Shown one piece after another: positions 35,576 to 44,275 of a stretch of DNA of 64,000 bases (the first letter of the stretch is position 1; the number at the start of each line of letters is the position of its first letter). This DNA is from an uncultured Flavobacteriales bacterium (GTDB lineage: Bacteria > Bacteroidota > Bacteroidia > Flavobacteriales_D > Crocinitomicaceae), in NCBI GenBank assembly GCA_903945495.1, contig CAJAVU010000057.1, positions 62,001-126,000 on the forward strand, in the 5' to 3' direction. A model generated the notes under the pieces. That model did no database searches. It was not told where the DNA came from and saw only the letters and a program-made list of their open reading frames with translations. A program made the position numbers and the translations under genes.

Positions 35576-36022
35576 TTAAAGCTCTTCTAATTCTTCTGTT
35601 GCAGGTGCTACAGTTTCTTTTTTCGCTTTTTTATTCTTCTTCATTTCTTCTTTTTTCAACTCTTTTTTCTCTTGCATTTCAGCTTTTTTAGCCAAATACA
35701 ATTTGTATTGCTCTTCAGTAAGAATTGATTTCATGTGAATATCACGCGCATCTTGATTTCCTTTCAATGATTCTTTTTTCAAAGCAGGAGTCATGTTCAC
35801 ATCGTTTCTGATTGCATCATTTTTTTGAGCGATTCCAATGTTTAATTCAAGAACTTTAGCTTTTTGCTCTTCTGTCAAGGTTAATTCTTTCGCCATTTTA
35901 TTTGTATGCATTTCAGCACGTTCGATAGGCGTCTTTTTTGATTTTGCATGGTCTTGTGCTGTTGCCGTTGCTGCTCCTAAAATCAAAGCTGCACCAACTA
36001 ATACTGCATTTAACATTTTCAT
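35576..36022 (-). CDS. Exported Spy/LTxxQ-like protein
   Basis: The ATG at 36022 begins a signal peptide (MKMLNAVLVGAALILGAATATAQ) and is preferred over the track's 36121; 148 residues. Two LTxxQ-type motifs occur, LTLTEEQKAKVLEL and SILTEEQYKLYL, in a helix-rich domain. The C-terminal 45 residues are Lys/Glu-rich (KKELKKEEMKKNKKAKKE) and end in a Glu-rich tail. Spy/CpxP proteins are periplasmic chaperones or stress sensors; that role is inferred by analogy. Confidence 0.8.
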   Translation of the reverse strand: MKMLNAVLVGAALILGAATATAQDHAKSKKTPIERAEMHTNKMAKELTLTEEQKAKVLELNIGIAQKNDAIRNDVNMTPALKKESLKGNQDARDIHMKSILTEEQYKLYLAKKAEMQEKKELKKEEMKKNKKAKKETVAPATEELEEL

Positions 36023-36161
36023 AGTTCTAATTTTTAATTGTTCATTCCGTCTTGGCAAATAATGTGCCTCGATTCTAACTTGTGCGAATTTAAGGTAAAA
36101 AATGGTCATTTTCCTGAGCAATTAACATTTTTAGTGAAAAACAAATGTGTAAATTTCCACT

Positions 36162-36890
36162 ATGAAATGCATGATGCTTTTATTTCTGACCGTTTTTACT
36201 GCTTCTTTGACGAGTTGTTTGTCTCCAAGGTTGCTTGAGAAAAAAGGAAATGTCATTAAACTTGAACGTCAAGGTTTGACAGAAATCCCAGAAAGTGTGT
36301 TCCTTACTGAGAATGTGACAGAATTACATTTGTACGGAAATCGCTTAGATTCATTGCCTGCTCGCATTGGTGAACTCAAAGAATTAAAGAAGTTATATGT
36401 TGGAAAAAACAATTTAAAAACCTTGCCACCAGAAATAGGTCAATTGAAAAAGCTGGAAGTATTGTCGCTTCAGTACAATGAAATTGACAGTTTACCGGAT
36501 GAAATTGGTGATTTGGATAGCTTGAAATGGCTTCAATTGAGTCAGAATGAATTGCATTTTCTTCCTGAAACACTTGGGGATTTAAAGAATTTGGAAAATT
36601 TACAGCTGAATTATAATTGGTTGGATAGTTTGCCTGAATCAATCGGAGGTTGTGAAAAATTAAAGTTTATCTATTTGAATCGTAATAATTTACATGCTTT
36701 ACCTGAAAGTTTAGGTTTAATAAAAGGATTGAAGGAGATCTACTTAATTGGGGCAGGGCAATTGATTCTAATCCCTGAAAATTTTTGTGATTTGCGTCGA
36801 CTTGAACTCCTTGAAATTGACATGCAATGTGTTCTTCCAACTTGTTTACTTGTTCAACAAACGAATCGATTGACCATCATTCAGAAGTAA
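36162..36890 (+). CDS. Leucine-rich-repeat lipoprotein
   Basis: 242 residues. The signal ends in a lipobox (TASLTSCLS). From residue 40 there are about seven 23-residue leucine-rich repeats of the LxxLxLxxNxLxxLPxxIGxLxxL type (VTELHLYGNRLDSLPARIGEL, LKKLYVGKNNLKTLPPEIGQL, LEVLSLQYNEIDSLPDEIGDL). These should form a curved solenoid for protein binding on the cell surface or in the periplasm. A -7-like TAAATTTC lies 4 bases before the ATG. The end is 10 bases from the convergent CPBP gene. Confidence 0.88.
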   Translation: MKCMMLLFLTVFTASLTSCLSPRLLEKKGNVIKLERQGLTEIPESVFLTENVTELHLYGNRLDSLPARIGELKELKKLYVGKNNLKTLPPEIGQLKKLEVLSLQYNEIDSLPDEIGDLDSLKWLQLSQNELHFLPETLGDLKNLENLQLNYNWLDSLPESIGGCEKLKFIYLNRNNLHALPESLGLIKGLKEIYLIGAGQLILIPENFCDLRRLELLEIDMQCVLPTCLLVQQTNRLTIIQK

Positions 36891-36900
36891 GGTTGAATTA

Positions 36901-37455
36901 TTATTCGCGGCTTTCGCTTCGCATTTCTAAAAACAAAACGGCATCGTAGGCAAAATGAGCAGAAATGCTAAACCACAATCCAAAGTGTTCGTAGCCCAAT
37001 GAAATCAAAAGAATGAACGGGAATACAAGTAAGCCGTAATAGTTCATTTCAAGGTTTTTTACGCTGAAATAACCGTGAATCGCAACAAAGATGAAGGAAG
37101 TAAGCCAAACACCTGTAAACGTTTGTAAACCTGCTCTAAAGAGTATTTCCTCACCAACTCCAGCGCACATTGAAAGGAAAAAAACATCGAAATAGTTGAG
37201 TTTTAAATCTTTTACTAGTTTGTCAATTTTTAAAGGCAAACGATCAAAAATAGGTGCTTTTAGAATGATTATGGCAAGAAAAGCATACAAAATTCCAAAT
37301 TCTAAACCATAAGCAATTGGAATGGTTTTAATGTTTTCAAGTTGTAGAAGATCTCTCCAAGAAACATCATAGTAAAAATACATCACCAAAAAGGCAGGCA
37401 ACGGAAAGATTAACAGTGTAATCCAGCCCATTAAATGTATGCGTAGTTTGCTCAA
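36901..37455 (-). CDS. CPBP-family intramembrane metalloprotease
   Basis: 184 residues with about five to six membrane segments. All CPBP (ABI) motifs are present: E102-E103 and R107 in GVGEEILFRAGL, H127 in FVAIHG, and H167 in SAHFAYD. It should be an intramembrane protease of the Rce1/CAAX type, though bacterial substrates are mostly unknown. The start is probably TTG at 37455, as no ATG lies upstream in frame; an ATG at 37431 is the alternative. It diverges from the MscS gene with a 31-base gap holding both promoters. Confidence 0.85.
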   Translation of the reverse strand: MSKLRIHLMGWITLLIFPLPAFLVMYFYYDVSWRDLLQLENIKTIPIAYGLEFGILYAFLAIIILKAPIFDRLPLKIDKLVKDLKLNYFDVFFLSMCAGVGEEILFRAGLQTFTGVWLTSFIFVAIHGYFSVKNLEMNYYGLLVFPFILLISLGYEHFGLWFSISAHFAYDAVLFLEMRSESRE

Positions 37456-37461
37456 TTATGG

Positions 37462-37469
37462 TAATTTTG
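37462..37469 (+). promoter_or_regulatory. -7 promoter element TAATTTTG for the MscS gene
   Basis: Perfect TAnnTTTG match, 17 bases before the ATG. On the other strand TACTTTCG at 37479-37472 (one mismatch) could serve the divergent CPBP gene, so the two promoters overlap. Confidence 0.5.
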
Positions 37470-37486
37470 CACGAAAGTAACAAAAT

Positions 37487-38743
37487 ATGAAAGACGCAAT
37501 CATTCAATGGATTCGTAGTTTTTATGGAACCACGAATTTTAATCATTCAGCATACGATCAACAAGCAATTTATTGGGCAATTGGAATGTTTGCTGTTTTG
37601 GTGGCTTTCTCATTGGCTGTTTGGTATATTTCACGTGTCATTTTGATCAAAGTATTGTATGCGTTGGTGGACCGCTCTAAAAGTAGCTTGGATGACCATT
37701 TGGTAAAGAACAAAGTCTTCCGTTCATTGGCACATTTGGTCCCATTGATGTTCATGGATTATTTCTTATCCATTGTCTTTTATCAGTTCCCTTCGATGCA
37801 TGGTGGACTTTCTAAACTTGTTGCGGTTCTAATTTTGTTTGCTGTTATGATTTCCATCAATCGCGGTTTAAATGCGTTTCGTGATATCATTAAGGAGAAA
37901 GATGTGTATTCGGACAAGCCAATTCAATCGTATTTCCAGGTTGGGAAAATTGTCGTTTCTGGTATCTTCTTGATAATCATGCTTTCAGTTGTTACGAGTA
38001 AGTCTCCAGTGTTCTTTTTAACGTCTTTAGGAGCTGTTTCAGCGATTTTATTGTTGGTGTTCAAGGATACAATACTTGGTTTCGTTGGAAGTATTCAATT
38101 GTCCGTTAACGATATGATTCGCATTGGTGACTGGGTGACAATGGAGAAATTTGGCGCAGATGGAGAAGTGGAAGAAATCAACTTAGCAACTGTGAAAGTG
38201 CGCAACTTCGATAAAACCATTACCACAATTCCAACCTATTCATTCATTTCAGATTCGTTCAGAAACTGGCGTGGAATGCAGGAATCGGAGGGAAGACGCA
38301 TAAAACGTTCGGTGTATATTCAAATCGATTCGATCCATTTTGCCTCAGAAGACTTGATCAAACAATTGGGCAAAATCAAAATCTTGAACAACTTTATTCA
38401 AGAACGCGAAAAAGAAATTCAAGAGTACAACAAGAAGAATGGTTTTGTGGGTGAACAAGCTATAAATGCGCGTAAGCAAACGAATATTGGGTTATTCAGA
38501 CGTTACATTGAGTATTATTTGCAACACAATCCAGAGGTCAATCAAAACATGCAATTGCTTGTACGTCAGTTAGATTCTTCCGATAAAGGTGTTCCAATTG
38601 AAGTGTATTGTTTCACTAAAACCAAAGTCTGGAACGAATTCGAGTTAATTACAGCCGATATTTTTGATCACATCTTCGCCATTGTCCCTTTGTTCGAATT
38701 AACGATTTTCGAAAGTCCAACAGGGAAGGATTTTAGAAATTGA
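37487..38743 (+). CDS. MscS-family mechanosensitive channel (YbdG-like)
   Basis: 418 residues. Four to five N-terminal membrane segments end in the pore helix and the beta domain: LLLVFKDTILGFVGSIQLSVNDMIRIGDWVTM and GEVEEINLATVKVRNFDKTITTIPTYSFI. The continuation SFRNWRGMQESEGRRIKRSVYI is typical of the YbdG/YnaI branch of MscS. It opens with membrane tension to release solutes during osmotic downshock. Its TGA stop directly abuts the stop of the convergent AMP nucleosidase gene. Confidence 0.9.
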   Translation: MKDAIIQWIRSFYGTTNFNHSAYDQQAIYWAIGMFAVLVAFSLAVWYISRVILIKVLYALVDRSKSSLDDHLVKNKVFRSLAHLVPLMFMDYFLSIVFYQFPSMHGGLSKLVAVLILFAVMISINRGLNAFRDIIKEKDVYSDKPIQSYFQVGKIVVSGIFLIIMLSVVTSKSPVFFLTSLGAVSAILLLVFKDTILGFVGSIQLSVNDMIRIGDWVTMEKFGADGEVEEINLATVKVRNFDKTITTIPTYSFISDSFRNWRGMQESEGRRIKRSVYIQIDSIHFASEDLIKQLGKIKILNNFIQEREKEIQEYNKKNGFVGEQAINARKQTNIGLFRRYIEYYLQHNPEVNQNMQLLVRQLDSSDKGVPIEVYCFTKTKVWNEFELITADIFDHIFAIVPLFELTIFESPTGKDFRN

Positions 38744-39514
38744 TTAAAACCTCAAATGCTTCACTGTATTTCGATTGTTGATCAACTGTTTCAATGATTC
38801 AATACCGATTTTTAAGTGATTATCAACGAACTTAGAAGTAACGACGGTGTCGCTTTTTTCTGTTTTCACGCCTTCTGGAACCATCGGTTGATCTGAGACC
38901 AATAATAATGCGCCTGTAGGAATGTTATTCGCGAAACCTACTGTGAAGATGGTTGCTGTTTCCATGTCGATGGCCATTGCACGAACTTTCTGTAAATAGC
39001 CTTTAAACTCTTCGTCGTGCTCCCAAACGCGACGATTGGTGGTGTAAACCGTTCCAGTCCAATAATCTTCGTTAAAATCGCGAATTGTCGTTGAAATCGC
39101 TTTTTGTAGGGCGAAAGCGGGTAGAGCAGGAACTTCTGGTGGAAAATAATCGTTGCTGGTTCCTTCACCGCGAATGGCTGCAATTGGTAAAACTAAATCA
39201 CCAACTTCGTTTTTACGTTTTAATCCGCCACATTTCCCTAAAAACAAGACCGCTTTTGGTTTAATGGCTGAAAGCAAATCCATACAAGTCGCTGCAGAAG
39301 CACTTCCCATTCCAAAGTTGATGATGGAAATTCCATTTGCCGTTGCGCATTGCATTGGACGACCTTTTCCAACGATATCAACACCGTGCATTTCTGCAAA
39401 TTTATCTACGTAATTGTGGAAGTTGCACAACAAAATGTACTCACCGAAATTTTCTAACTCTTCACCTGTGTAACGTGGTAACCAGTTTTCTACTATATCT
39501 TTTTTTGTTTTCAT
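38744..39514 (-). CDS. amn: AMP nucleosidase (short Bacteroidota type)
   Basis: 256 residues of the nucleoside phosphorylase fold. Recognisable blocks are INFGMGSASAATCMDLL, KAVLFLGKCGGLK, EVGDLVLPIAAIRGEGTSNDYFPPEVPAL and the substrate-site AIDMETATIFTVGF. It hydrolyses AMP to adenine and ribose 5-phosphate. It lacks the long N-terminal domain of E. coli Amn, as is usual in this phylum; a related nucleosidase substrate cannot be ruled out. It is the last gene of the serC operon, 9 bases after the DUF1684 gene. Confidence 0.82.
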   Translation of the reverse strand: MKTKKDIVENWLPRYTGEELENFGEYILLCNFHNYVDKFAEMHGVDIVGKGRPMQCATANGISIINFGMGSASAATCMDLLSAIKPKAVLFLGKCGGLKRKNEVGDLVLPIAAIRGEGTSNDYFPPEVPALPAFALQKAISTTIRDFNEDYWTGTVYTTNRRVWEHDEEFKGYLQKVRAMAIDMETATIFTVGFANNIPTGALLLVSDQPMVPEGVKTEKSDTVVTSKFVDNHLKIGIESLKQLINNRNTVKHLRF

Positions 39515-39523
39515 AATCGCATT

Positions 39524-40132
39524 TTAGTGGTCCTGAGCATATCCGACTGGAACTTTTTCTCCAGCGCGAATAGGAACTGTTAAGGTGTTCTCTGCCGGGG
39601 GAATTGGACAAGAGTACCTATGCGAATATACACAATATGGATTATAAACTGTGTTAAAATCAACAATAACTTCAGGATTTGTTGTTTTCTTAAAGTCTAG
39701 ATAACGTCCGCCACCATAGGTTTCATTGCTGTTTGTTGCATCGCGAAAGGGGATGAACAAGTAATCTTTGTATTCTTTTTTGCGACGTAAAGCCATATTT
39801 TGATAAACGAACAACTTACATGCTTTTCCTTCTAATGAAAACTCAATAAATCCGAACTGACGATAAATTGGTTTGCGTGCAGTTGACGTTGGCATTTCGA
39901 ATTTCTTCCCGACTTCTTTTGTGAATTTTGCCTGAATGCGAAAGTTTGAATCAACTTTAAAAAATTGCAATCCTTCAAACGACTTTTGTTCTTCAGCGTC
40001 GAGAATATGTGAGCTTGAATCGATCATTTCACCCATGCGCACAATACGTAATTCAATCAATGAATCTTCATACGATTGAGCGGTATAATAATTTATGTAA
40101 AATAATGATAATAATATAGTTAGGTATCTCAT
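39524..40132 (-). CDS. DUF1684 family exported protein
   Basis: 202 residues with a short signal peptide (LTILLSLFYINYYTAQ). The DUF1684 core lies in the C-terminal half: YGGGRYLDF, DFNTVYNPYCVYSHRYSCPIPP, ENTLTVPIRAGEKV. The family is widespread and secreted in Bacteroidota; the conserved Cys/His/Asn residues look like an active or binding site, but no activity is established to my knowledge. Its ATG overlaps the end of yggS by 4 bases (ATGA), so it is translationally coupled. Confidence 0.85.
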   Translation of the reverse strand: MRYLTILLSLFYINYYTAQSYEDSLIELRIVRMGEMIDSSSHILDAEEQKSFEGLQFFKVDSNFRIQAKFTKEVGKKFEMPTSTARKPIYRQFGFIEFSLEGKACKLFVYQNMALRRKKEYKDYLFIPFRDATNSNETYGGGRYLDFKKTTNPEVIVDFNTVYNPYCVYSHRYSCPIPPAENTLTVPIRAGEKVPVGYAQDH

Positions 40133-40788
40133 CTTGAACCAAAAATTGAACTACCAACACGCACCATTGTACTGCCTTCAAGCAAAGCAATTTTATAATC
40201 ACCACTCATGCCCATGGAAATTTCTTTGAAGGATTCTTGTTCTGCAAAATAGCCACTTTTAAGTCCGTCGAAAAGTGATTTTAAGAAATGAAATTCATCG
40301 TGGATTTTGTTTTGATCTTCCGTTAAAGAAGCCATTCCCATCACACCAACGATTTCAATGTTTTTCATTTCAGCGTATTCTTGCATATTCAATAATTCAA
40401 CTGCTTCGCTTAACGATAATCCGAATTTTGTTTCTTCTTCCGCAATGTGGAATTGCAATAAACACTTGATAACACGGTTATTTTTCTCTCCTTGTTTATT
40501 GATCTCTTGCAATAATTTGATACTGTCAACAGAATGAATTAAATGAACGAAAGGCGCAATGTACTTGACTTTGTTGCTTTGTAAATGCCCAATCATGTGC
40601 CAATGAATGTCTTTCGGTAAAGCTTCATATTTCAGTTCCATTTCCTGAACTTTATTCTCTCCAAAATGACGTTGTCCAGCATTGTACGCTTCTAACAATG
40701 CACTGACTGGTTTCGTTTTAGAAACTGCAATCAAGGTCGCATCTTCTGTAATTGTCGCTAAAACAGCCTTTAATTGATCCTCAATCAT
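40129..40788 (-). CDS. YggS-family pyridoxal-phosphate homeostasis protein
   Basis: 219 residues, an alanine racemase-type TIM barrel only. The PLP lysine is in TLIAVSKTKPVSAL near residue 25. Other family blocks are HFGENKVQEMELK, IHWHMIGHLQSNKVKYI and the phosphate-binding MGMSGDYKIALLEGSTMVRVGSSIFGSR. It binds PLP and buffers B6 and amino-acid metabolism. Its ATG overlaps the stop of the DUF1015 gene by one base (TAATG). Being in an operon with SerC, a PLP enzyme, fits a B6 link. Confidence 0.92.
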   Translation of the reverse strand: MIEDQLKAVLATITEDATLIAVSKTKPVSALLEAYNAGQRHFGENKVQEMELKYEALPKDIHWHMIGHLQSNKVKYIAPFVHLIHSVDSIKLLQEINKQGEKNNRVIKCLLQFHIAEEETKFGLSLSEAVELLNMQEYAEMKNIEIVGVMGMASLTEDQNKIHDEFHFLKSLFDGLKSGYFAEQESFKEISMGMSGDYKIALLEGSTMVRVGSSIFGSR

Positions 40789-42023
40789 TATTCGTTGATA
40801 TTGTAAATTGTTAATCCACTGCGCATTTTAGGTTCAACCCACGTTGATTTTGGGGGCATAATTAATTGAGCATCAGCTACTTTTTTAACTTGATCCATTG
40901 AGGCAGGATACAAAACAAAGCCAACTTTGAATTTTCCTTTGACAATCTTATCTTCAAAGGATTCAATAGTTTCTGCACCACTTATAAATTCGATGTTTTC
41001 ATCCGTTTTAAGATCGTAAATCCCAAGAATTGGTGTAAGGACTGCTTGAGTAAGAATTTCAGCGTCTAAACACCTAACAGGATGGTTTTCATCGATAATG
41101 CTCGGTTTACAATTCAATTCAAACCATTTTCCTTCTAAACACATGGTCATTTGGTGTTCGTGACTTGGTTTAGATGAACCAATTAATGTAGAAATCACAA
41201 ATGAATCTTCTAATTTTTGAAGGAATTCTTCTTTCGTCAAGTTATTCAGGGTTTTAACTAAACGGTTGAATTCTAGTATTTTTAATCTGTTTTCGTCAAT
41301 AAAATAGGCCAAGAAATAATCTTCATTGGGGAATTGAGAAGTTCCTTGGCTTTGACGGTGTTTTTTCAATCCAGCAGACGAAGCAGAACGGTGATGACCA
41401 TCAGCAATATAGGCTGCAGGCAATTTTTCAAAGGCTTTGATCATAGAAGCTGAATCTTGTACTGTTAAAACCCATAACTCATGCTTGATACGATCGGTTG
41501 TTGTGAATTCATATTCCGGTCGAGCAGCCGTATATTTCATCAATAAATCGTCAATTGCTTGTTCGTGAGGATAGGATAGAAGCACTGGTTCTGCGTTGTA
41601 GCCAACGATATCCAAGTAATTCGTAAACATTGCTTCACGCGACGTCAAAGTTGCTTCGTGTTTCTTAATAAAATCGTCTTCGTATTCTTGAACGCTTGCA
41701 CCTGCTACAATTCCAGTGAATTCGTGTCCATCTTTTGTTTGACGATAAACGTACAAATGTGCTTCTTGATCTTTAATCAAAATGCCTTCTTCAATGAATT
41801 CAGCGTATTTTTCACTCACCAAATTGAAACGCTCAACTGAATTGGGTTTCGTTTTCACGGTTGTACCAAATTCTGGATTGATAATGCGCAAGAAAGTGAA
41901 TGGATTGTCTTCCAATTTCGCCTTTAATACATTCTTTTTGTATGAATAATAGGGACGCGTAGCAACAAGATGTACTTTGTCGCGAACTGGTCTCAGCGCT
42001 TTGAAGGGTGCAATTTTAGTCAT
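40788..42023 (-). CDS. DUF1015 family protein linked to serine biosynthesis
   Basis: 411 residues, soluble, full-length DUF1015. The N-terminus has APFKALRPVRDKVHLVATRPYY. The most conserved block is AYIADGHHRSASS with D208-G-H-H-R212. This resembles the DGHHR-type site of ParB/sulfiredoxin-fold free serine kinases such as SerK (family knowledge); homology for DUF1015 is my inference. It sits third in serC-serA-DUF1015, an arrangement I recall as common in Bacteroidota. No serB (phosphoserine phosphatase) is in the window. A role in serine or phosphoserine metabolism is likely. Confidence 0.85.
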   Translation of the reverse strand: MTKIAPFKALRPVRDKVHLVATRPYYSYKKNVLKAKLEDNPFTFLRIINPEFGTTVKTKPNSVERFNLVSEKYAEFIEEGILIKDQEAHLYVYRQTKDGHEFTGIVAGASVQEYEDDFIKKHEATLTSREAMFTNYLDIVGYNAEPVLLSYPHEQAIDDLLMKYTAARPEYEFTTTDRIKHELWVLTVQDSASMIKAFEKLPAAYIADGHHRSASSAGLKKHRQSQGTSQFPNEDYFLAYFIDENRLKILEFNRLVKTLNNLTKEEFLQKLEDSFVISTLIGSSKPSHEHQMTMCLEGKWFELNCKPSIIDENHPVRCLDAEILTQAVLTPILGIYDLKTDENIEFISGAETIESFEDKIVKGKFKVGFVLYPASMDQVKKVADAQLIMPPKSTWVEPKMRSGLTIYNINE

Positions 42024-42038
42024 GGTCTTTACATACGA

Positions 42039-42075
42039 AACCCTGTAGTCGAGGCTATCCTCATGCTACAGGGTT
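42039..42075 (-). other. Intercistronic hairpin between serA and the DUF1015 gene
   Basis: A two-tier inverted repeat: outer arms AACCCTGTAG/CTACAGGGTT (10 bp) and inner arms GAGG/CCTC around CTAT. No T-run follows on the minus strand, so it is not a normal terminator. It could be a processing or stability hairpin, or an attenuator that sets DUF1015 dosage relative to serA. Confidence 0.65.
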
Positions 42076-42085
42076 GAATTAGTTT

Positions 42086-43045
42086 TTAGTTTTTTACAGC
42101 GAACTGCCCGATAATCAAGCTTGCTAGTTCTTCACCGATACGATCTTGTGCTTCCAATGTTGCTGCTCCAATGTGCGGAGTACAAGCAATTGCACTATGA
42201 TTCAATAAGTCTTTACGTGGATTTGGTTCGTTTTCAAATACGTCCAACGCGATAGCTGCAACTTGTCCAGATGATAATGCTTCCAATAAATCATCTTCAT
42301 TGATCACACCACCACGTGCTGCATTTGCAATTCGAACACCTTTTTTCATCATAGCGAACTCTTTTGCTGCGATTACAGCACTTCCGTCAGCTTGTTTAGG
42401 AACGTGAATTGAAATATAGTCTAGTTGACCTAAAACACTGTGTAAATCATTACTTGGTGTAATTGAGATGTTTGCCTCATGACCATTTCCAATTGGAACA
42501 TTGATGTTTACTGGATTTCCAGTGCGATCAACGGCTACAACATTCATTCCGCAACCTAAAGCATATGAAGCTAGACTTTGACCAATTCGACCAAAACCGA
42601 TGATTCCAAGTGTTTTTCCTCTCAATTCAACACCTTTTGCGTATTTTTTCTTTAATGCAGAAAAATCTCCCGTTTCCATGTTTTTGTAAGAATCGTGTAA
42701 GCCTCTTGAAATGGCAAACAAATGTCCCATTACCAATTCTGCCACTGATTGAGAAGAAGAAGCAGGAGTATTAATCACTGTAATTCCTTTTTCACGAGCG
42801 TAAGCAACATCGATATTATCCATACCAACACCGCCACGACCAATTAATTTCAAATTTGGACAAGCGTCAATCACTTCTTTGCGAACTGTTGTTGCACTGC
42901 GAACCAAAATCATTTCGATCCCTTGTTCATTCACTGCATTTGCTAATTCCTCTTGAGCTACTTTATCAGTAATTACTGTAAAACCAGCCTCTTCAAGTAA
43001 TTGTTTTCCTAAGTCGGAAATTCCGTCGTTTGCTAATATTTTCAT
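42086..43045 (-). CDS. serA: D-3-phosphoglycerate dehydrogenase
   Basis: 319 residues, the short form without an ACT regulatory domain, so no serine feedback site is visible. Domain signatures are IGRGGVGMDNIDVAYAREKGI, the NAD site LGIIGFGRIGQSLA, ANAARGGVINEDDLLEAL (catalytic Arg) and the catalytic His in CTPHIGAAT. It oxidises 3-phosphoglycerate to 3-phosphohydroxypyruvate in the cytoplasm, the first step to serine. It follows serC by 29 bases. Confidence 0.95.
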   Translation of the reverse strand: MKILANDGISDLGKQLLEEAGFTVITDKVAQEELANAVNEQGIEMILVRSATTVRKEVIDACPNLKLIGRGGVGMDNIDVAYAREKGITVINTPASSSQSVAELVMGHLFAISRGLHDSYKNMETGDFSALKKKYAKGVELRGKTLGIIGFGRIGQSLASYALGCGMNVVAVDRTGNPVNINVPIGNGHEANISITPSNDLHSVLGQLDYISIHVPKQADGSAVIAAKEFAMMKKGVRIANAARGGVINEDDLLEALSSGQVAAIALDVFENEPNPRKDLLNHSAIACTPHIGAATLEAQDRIGEELASLIIGQFAVKN

Positions 43046-43074
43046 TCCTTAATTATTCGGGATTCTTAATTCAA

Positions 43075-44142
43075 TTAACCGTTTGTACGAGTGAACTCTT
43101 TCAATACGTCAACCAATACTTGTACGCTTTCCAATGGCAACGCGTTGTACATTGATGCACGGTAACCACCAGTTGAACGGTGTCCAGGTAAACCAACGAT
43201 TCCTGCATCTTTCCACAGTTTATCGAATGCTTCTTGATGCGCCTCATTCGTTAATGTAAACGTTACGTTCATGTTTGAGCGATCTTCTTTTGCAACTGTA
43301 GCGTTGAAAAGAGGATTTGCATCTAATTCATTGTATAACAAGTTTCCTTTTGCGATGTTTTTCGCTTCCATTGCTTTCACTCCGCCATTTGCGATTAAAT
43401 TGCGTAAGTTCAACATAGCAACGTAAACAGAGAAAACAGGAGGTGTATTCAACATTGATTCTTTTTCAACTTGTTGTTTCAAGTCCATATAAGTTGGCAT
43501 GAACGGCGATGTTGATTTTCCTAAAATTTCATCTTTCACGATATACAAAGTTGCACCTGCTGGACCAAGATTTTTTTGCGCTCCTGCGTAAATCATATCG
43601 AAGTCAGCAACATTGATTTCTTTTGAGAAAATATCAGAAGACATATCACAAACCAATGGCAAATCTGTTTTTGGGAAATTATGGAATTGTGTTCCGTAGA
43701 TTGTATTGTTAGAAGTGAAGTGAATATAATCCACGTCCGTTGGAACAACAAAATCTTTAGGGATGTATGAGAATTTTTTGTCTTCAGAAGAAGCAAAGAC
43801 ATTCACATCAACTCCAACTTTTTTCGCTTCTTTGATTGCTCCAGAAGCCCAAGTTCCTGTATTGATGTAACCTGCTTTTTTCGTGTCGCGCATCATGTTC
43901 AATGCAGCGATTGTAAATCCAAGTGTTGCACCACCTTGTAAATAAACGACAGAATAACCTGCTGGTACGTTGAGTGCTTTTTTTACTAGATCACACGCCT
44001 CGTCCATAACTGCAACGAAATCTTTGTGACGGTGAGAAACTTCTAGGATAGAAAGACCATTAAAATCTAAGACAGCATCAGCTGCTTGTTTGAAAACTTC
44101 TTGTGGTAAAATACAAGGACCTGCTCCGAAATTGTGTTTCAT
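43075..44142 (-). CDS. serC: Phosphoserine aminotransferase
   Basis: 355 residues, normal length. It is a PLP fold-type I enzyme: FGAGPCILPQEVFKQAAD at the N-terminus, SVVYLQGGATLGF, the PLP lysine in IYAGAQKNLGPAGATL, and the C-terminal VGLPGHRSTGGYRASMYNALP. It makes 3-phosphoserine from 3-phosphohydroxypyruvate and glutamate and probably also acts in pyridoxal synthesis. First gene of the serC-serA-DUF1015-yggS-DUF1684-amn operon. Confidence 0.96.
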   Translation of the reverse strand: MKHNFGAGPCILPQEVFKQAADAVLDFNGLSILEVSHRHKDFVAVMDEACDLVKKALNVPAGYSVVYLQGGATLGFTIAALNMMRDTKKAGYINTGTWASGAIKEAKKVGVDVNVFASSEDKKFSYIPKDFVVPTDVDYIHFTSNNTIYGTQFHNFPKTDLPLVCDMSSDIFSKEINVADFDMIYAGAQKNLGPAGATLYIVKDEILGKSTSPFMPTYMDLKQQVEKESMLNTPPVFSVYVAMLNLRNLIANGGVKAMEAKNIAKGNLLYNELDANPLFNATVAKEDRSNMNVTFTLTNEAHQEAFDKLWKDAGIVGLPGHRSTGGYRASMYNALPLESVQVLVDVLKEFTRTNG

Positions 44143-44244
44143 GTTTGCTATTGTTTATCGTCGTTTAAAATACTTTACAAATGTGAAAAAAATAAAAGAT
44201 TTAATGATAGAAAAGATGCTTCTTTTTTACAAAAAATCGGTTAA

Positions 44245-44272
44245 AAAAAAACCCCGAATTATCGGGGTTTAA
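44245..44272 (-). terminator. Terminator of the THX-like gene
   Basis: Stem AAACCCCGA/TCGGGGTTT with loop ATTA; on the minus strand a run of Ts follows. It lies 4 bases after the THX-like stop and before serC. Confidence 0.88.
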
Positions 44273-44275
44273 AAT

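Noticed and set aside
42039-42075. tRNA gene or intrinsic terminator
   Set aside because: It is too short for a cloverleaf, has no CCA-type acceptor or anticodon arm, and has no T-run after the stem on the transcribed strand.
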